Below, piece after piece: positions 62,727-64,000 of a DNA stretch of 64,000 nucleotides. The notes beneath the pieces were generated by a model. The model saw only the letters and a program-made list of their open reading frames with translations. It ran no database searches and had not been told where the DNA came from. Position 1 is the stretch's first letter. Every line of letters starts with the position of its first letter. A program made the position numbers and the translations under genes. Source of the stretch: an uncultured Bacteroides sp. (GTDB lineage: Bacteria; Bacteroidota; Bacteroidia; Bacteroidales; Bacteroidaceae); the NCBI RefSeq assembly GCF_905207245.1, contig NZ_CAJLKP010000005.1, forward strand, positions 70,424 through 134,423, read 5' to 3'.

Positions 62727-63896
62727 TTATTGTTTGGTATAAAGTTCTACATGTCCGTCCTCGTACATCAATTTCATCTTATTGTCAGATATGTTATAAT
62801 AGTACGTTTCGGGTGAATTATCTCCAAAATCAATAATAAACTTATCCTCCTTATCATCCATTGTATAAGTAAATGGGTCTGAATTGGAAGTGTTGTCATG
62901 TATATTCACTGACTCCCAACGACCAGTGTTATCACTGTAAAAAGTGATAATCTCTTTATATCCTTCATCTGTGATATAAACCCAACTACCAACAATGGGA
63001 GAAACATTTTGGGTTTCAGAGATTGTGCCGTTCTCAATATTTAGGTAAAATGTATAATCTTTCTTCGTTCCGTCATAATATAAGAGGTCTAATTTGTACT
63101 TCCATATATTGGTGGAATTGTCAAGTAAAGTGCATTCTCTCTTGGTGTCAGAGAAAATTTCAAACGGAAGTTTATGCTTCGTGTACCAAACGTTCTTATA
63201 TGTTTTATAATTAATTCTTAACGCACTGATTTGTGTTAGAAAATCATCAAAATTAACATCAACATTGACGCTAACAGATTCTTCATAAGAAATAGGTGTT
63301 CCTCCTACTGCGCCATTGTTTATTTGGCTAACATAAAGTGTATCTCCCATGTCGTTATAGCAACAATTCCCAACGAACACAGATTCCTTGTACCAATCAG
63401 TAATATATGCACGATAGTCGTTTTTTATTTCTTTGAGCGTTCCTGCTGCTGTTTTGAACAAGATATTATCTTCATTGTATGACTCACCATTATAACTGAC
63501 ACTCGCAACGAAGATGTTGTTCTTGGCGCAAGCTCCATAGGTGGTAATGCTTGATATTTCAATATCCTTATATTCTCCATATCCAACATGAACTGTACGT
63601 TTTTTGTCAAAAGTTCTATTATCAGTCCATTCCCAAAGTTTTTCTTTAGTCGTCCTATCATAAGAACTAATCCATAGATGATTATTCTTCAAGCCTGAGA
63701 AGTGGTTTATGTTACCCCAATAATAAGAACCATAGCATTCATAATCTCTTAAATTCAGTCCATAAGTAGAAAATGAATCTCCATTAGGGAACATTACTTC
63801 TAGTTGAAAGTCGTCCAATTTATCATCGCCACAAGAACCCAATCCTGCGCATACAGCAATCAATAATGAAGCTGTCAATAATCTAAATGTTTTCAT
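62727..63896 (-). CDS. Hypothetical lipoprotein with lipocalin-like C-terminus
   Basis: A 389-residue predicted lipoprotein I cannot assign. The signal peptide ends in GLGSC (Cys about residue 22) followed by GDDKLDDF, an Asp-rich start typical of surface-exposed Bacteroides lipoproteins. The middle (about residues 45-290) is Tyr/Asn-rich with no clear repeats. The C-terminal about 90 residues (IVGSWVYITDEGYKEIITFY, then DNTGRWES) resemble lipocalin-like domains of Bacteroidetes lipoproteins. It is the only gene seen in the presumed integrated region. Function unknown. Confidence 0.75.
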   Translation of the reverse strand: MKTFRLLTASLLIAVCAGLGSCGDDKLDDFQLEVMFPNGDSFSTYGLNLRDYECYGSYYWGNINHFSGLKNNHLWISSYDRTTKEKLWEWTDNRTFDKKRTVHVGYGEYKDIEISSITTYGACAKNNIFVASVSYNGESYNEDNILFKTAAGTLKEIKNDYRAYITDWYKESVFVGNCCYNDMGDTLYVSQINNGAVGGTPISYEESVSVNVDVNFDDFLTQISALRINYKTYKNVWYTKHKLPFEIFSDTKRECTLLDNSTNIWKYKLDLLYYDGTKKDYTFYLNIENGTISETQNVSPIVGSWVYITDEGYKEIITFYSDNTGRWESVNIHDNTSNSDPFTYTMDDKEDKFIIDFGDNSPETYYYNISDNKMKLMYEDGHVELYTKQ

Positions 63897-64000
63897 ATCA
63901 AGTTAACTGTTAAATTAAAAATTATGGATATTGTTTTCTTTAGTTCGTTTTATGATTCTGTTTTTAATCGGGTCAAGGATAAAAAAGCTAATAATAACGA

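Larger units (their letters stand above)
62406..64000. mobile_element. Possible left end of an integrated element
   Basis: Begins abruptly where the tRNA-Pro homology stops and is AT-rich throughout. 62406-62726 has no gene; it holds the hairpin at 62669-62705. One lipoprotein gene follows. No integrase, relaxase or transposase is visible before the window ends, so the element identity is inferred only from the tRNA junction. An intact tRNA-Pro far to the right would support it. Confidence 0.35.

Noticed and set aside
1..64000. CRISPR arrays, rRNA operons, complete insertion sequences
   Set aside because: I saw no regularly spaced direct repeats, no rRNA sequence and no transposase gene in the window.

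Overview
The window is chromosomal DNA of a Bacteroides-type bacterium (order Bacteroidales; the species cannot be told from the sequence). The evidence is a SusC/SusD pair, DUF4296 and DUF3332 lipoproteins, a lipoprotein TamA homologue, HU-CCDC81/SPOR and HU-like proteins, Bacteroidetes-style RHS domains, and many promoters of the Bacteroides type (TTTG, about 20 nt, then TAnnTTTG). Most of it is ordinary housekeeping DNA interrupted by a few accessory blocks.

Layout. 1-7.5 kb: end of lspA, two small genes, a TrmH-family methyltransferase, a TamL-like outer-membrane assembly protein, a DUF3332 lipoprotein, DoxX and a type II NADH dehydrogenase. 7.7-14.4 kb: an outer-membrane barrel overlapping a phosphoethanolamine transferase, two MFS transporters, tRNA-Lys(CTT) and a metallo-beta-lactamase-fold hydrolase. 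14.6-19.3 kb: a HAD phosphatase, then the hexuronate genes uxaC, a LacI-type regulator and uxaB. 19.4-27 kb: an AT-rich RHS locus with a gene remnant, a 2209-residue RHS protein with a C-terminal tail of unknown type, and an overlapping exported partner. 27.2-30.6 kb: a two-gene divergent cassette (HU-like protein and VirE/VapE primase-helicase-like protein) bounded by matching inverted termini. 30.6-32.3 kb: FHA and SPOR proteins. 32.7-46.8 kb: one co-directional exopolysaccharide/capsule locus holding export, chain-length, polymerase, flippase, four glycosyltransferases, a radical SAM enzyme, an initiating sugar transferase, Wzi, RfbC and Ugd, followed by a DUF4738 lipoprotein. 47.7-60.6 kb: mostly minus strand: rhlE-type helicase, susD, susC, serB, then lptF-type permease, tgt and lon overlapping as an operon, with a small plus-strand thioredoxin-fold gene between. 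60.7-64 kb: trmN6, an esterase, a 57-nt 3' fragment of tRNA-Pro, and an AT-rich stretch with one lipoprotein gene.

How the genes work together. The polysaccharide locus encodes most of a Wzx/Wzy-type pathway, from initiation on undecaprenyl phosphate to export and surface assembly. Sugar-nucleotide supply is only partly local (RfbC, Ugd). uxaC and uxaB carry out consecutive steps of glucuronate/galacturonate breakdown beside their likely regulator. lon, tgt and the Lpt permease are linked by 4-bp overlaps.

The most unusual item is the HU/VirE cassette at 27178-30557. It has an exact 18-bp inverted repeat at its two ends, a matching hairpin just inside each end at nearly equal spacing, and a nested GC-rich palindrome in the leader between the two genes. 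This looks like a self-contained replicating, transposing or domesticated element. Second is the truncated tRNA-Pro at 62349-62405, which is what the left attachment site of an integrative element extending past the window edge would look like. Other points of note are the RHS tail with its exported partner, a thioredoxin-fold protein without its cysteines, and a Tgt without its zinc-binding cysteines.
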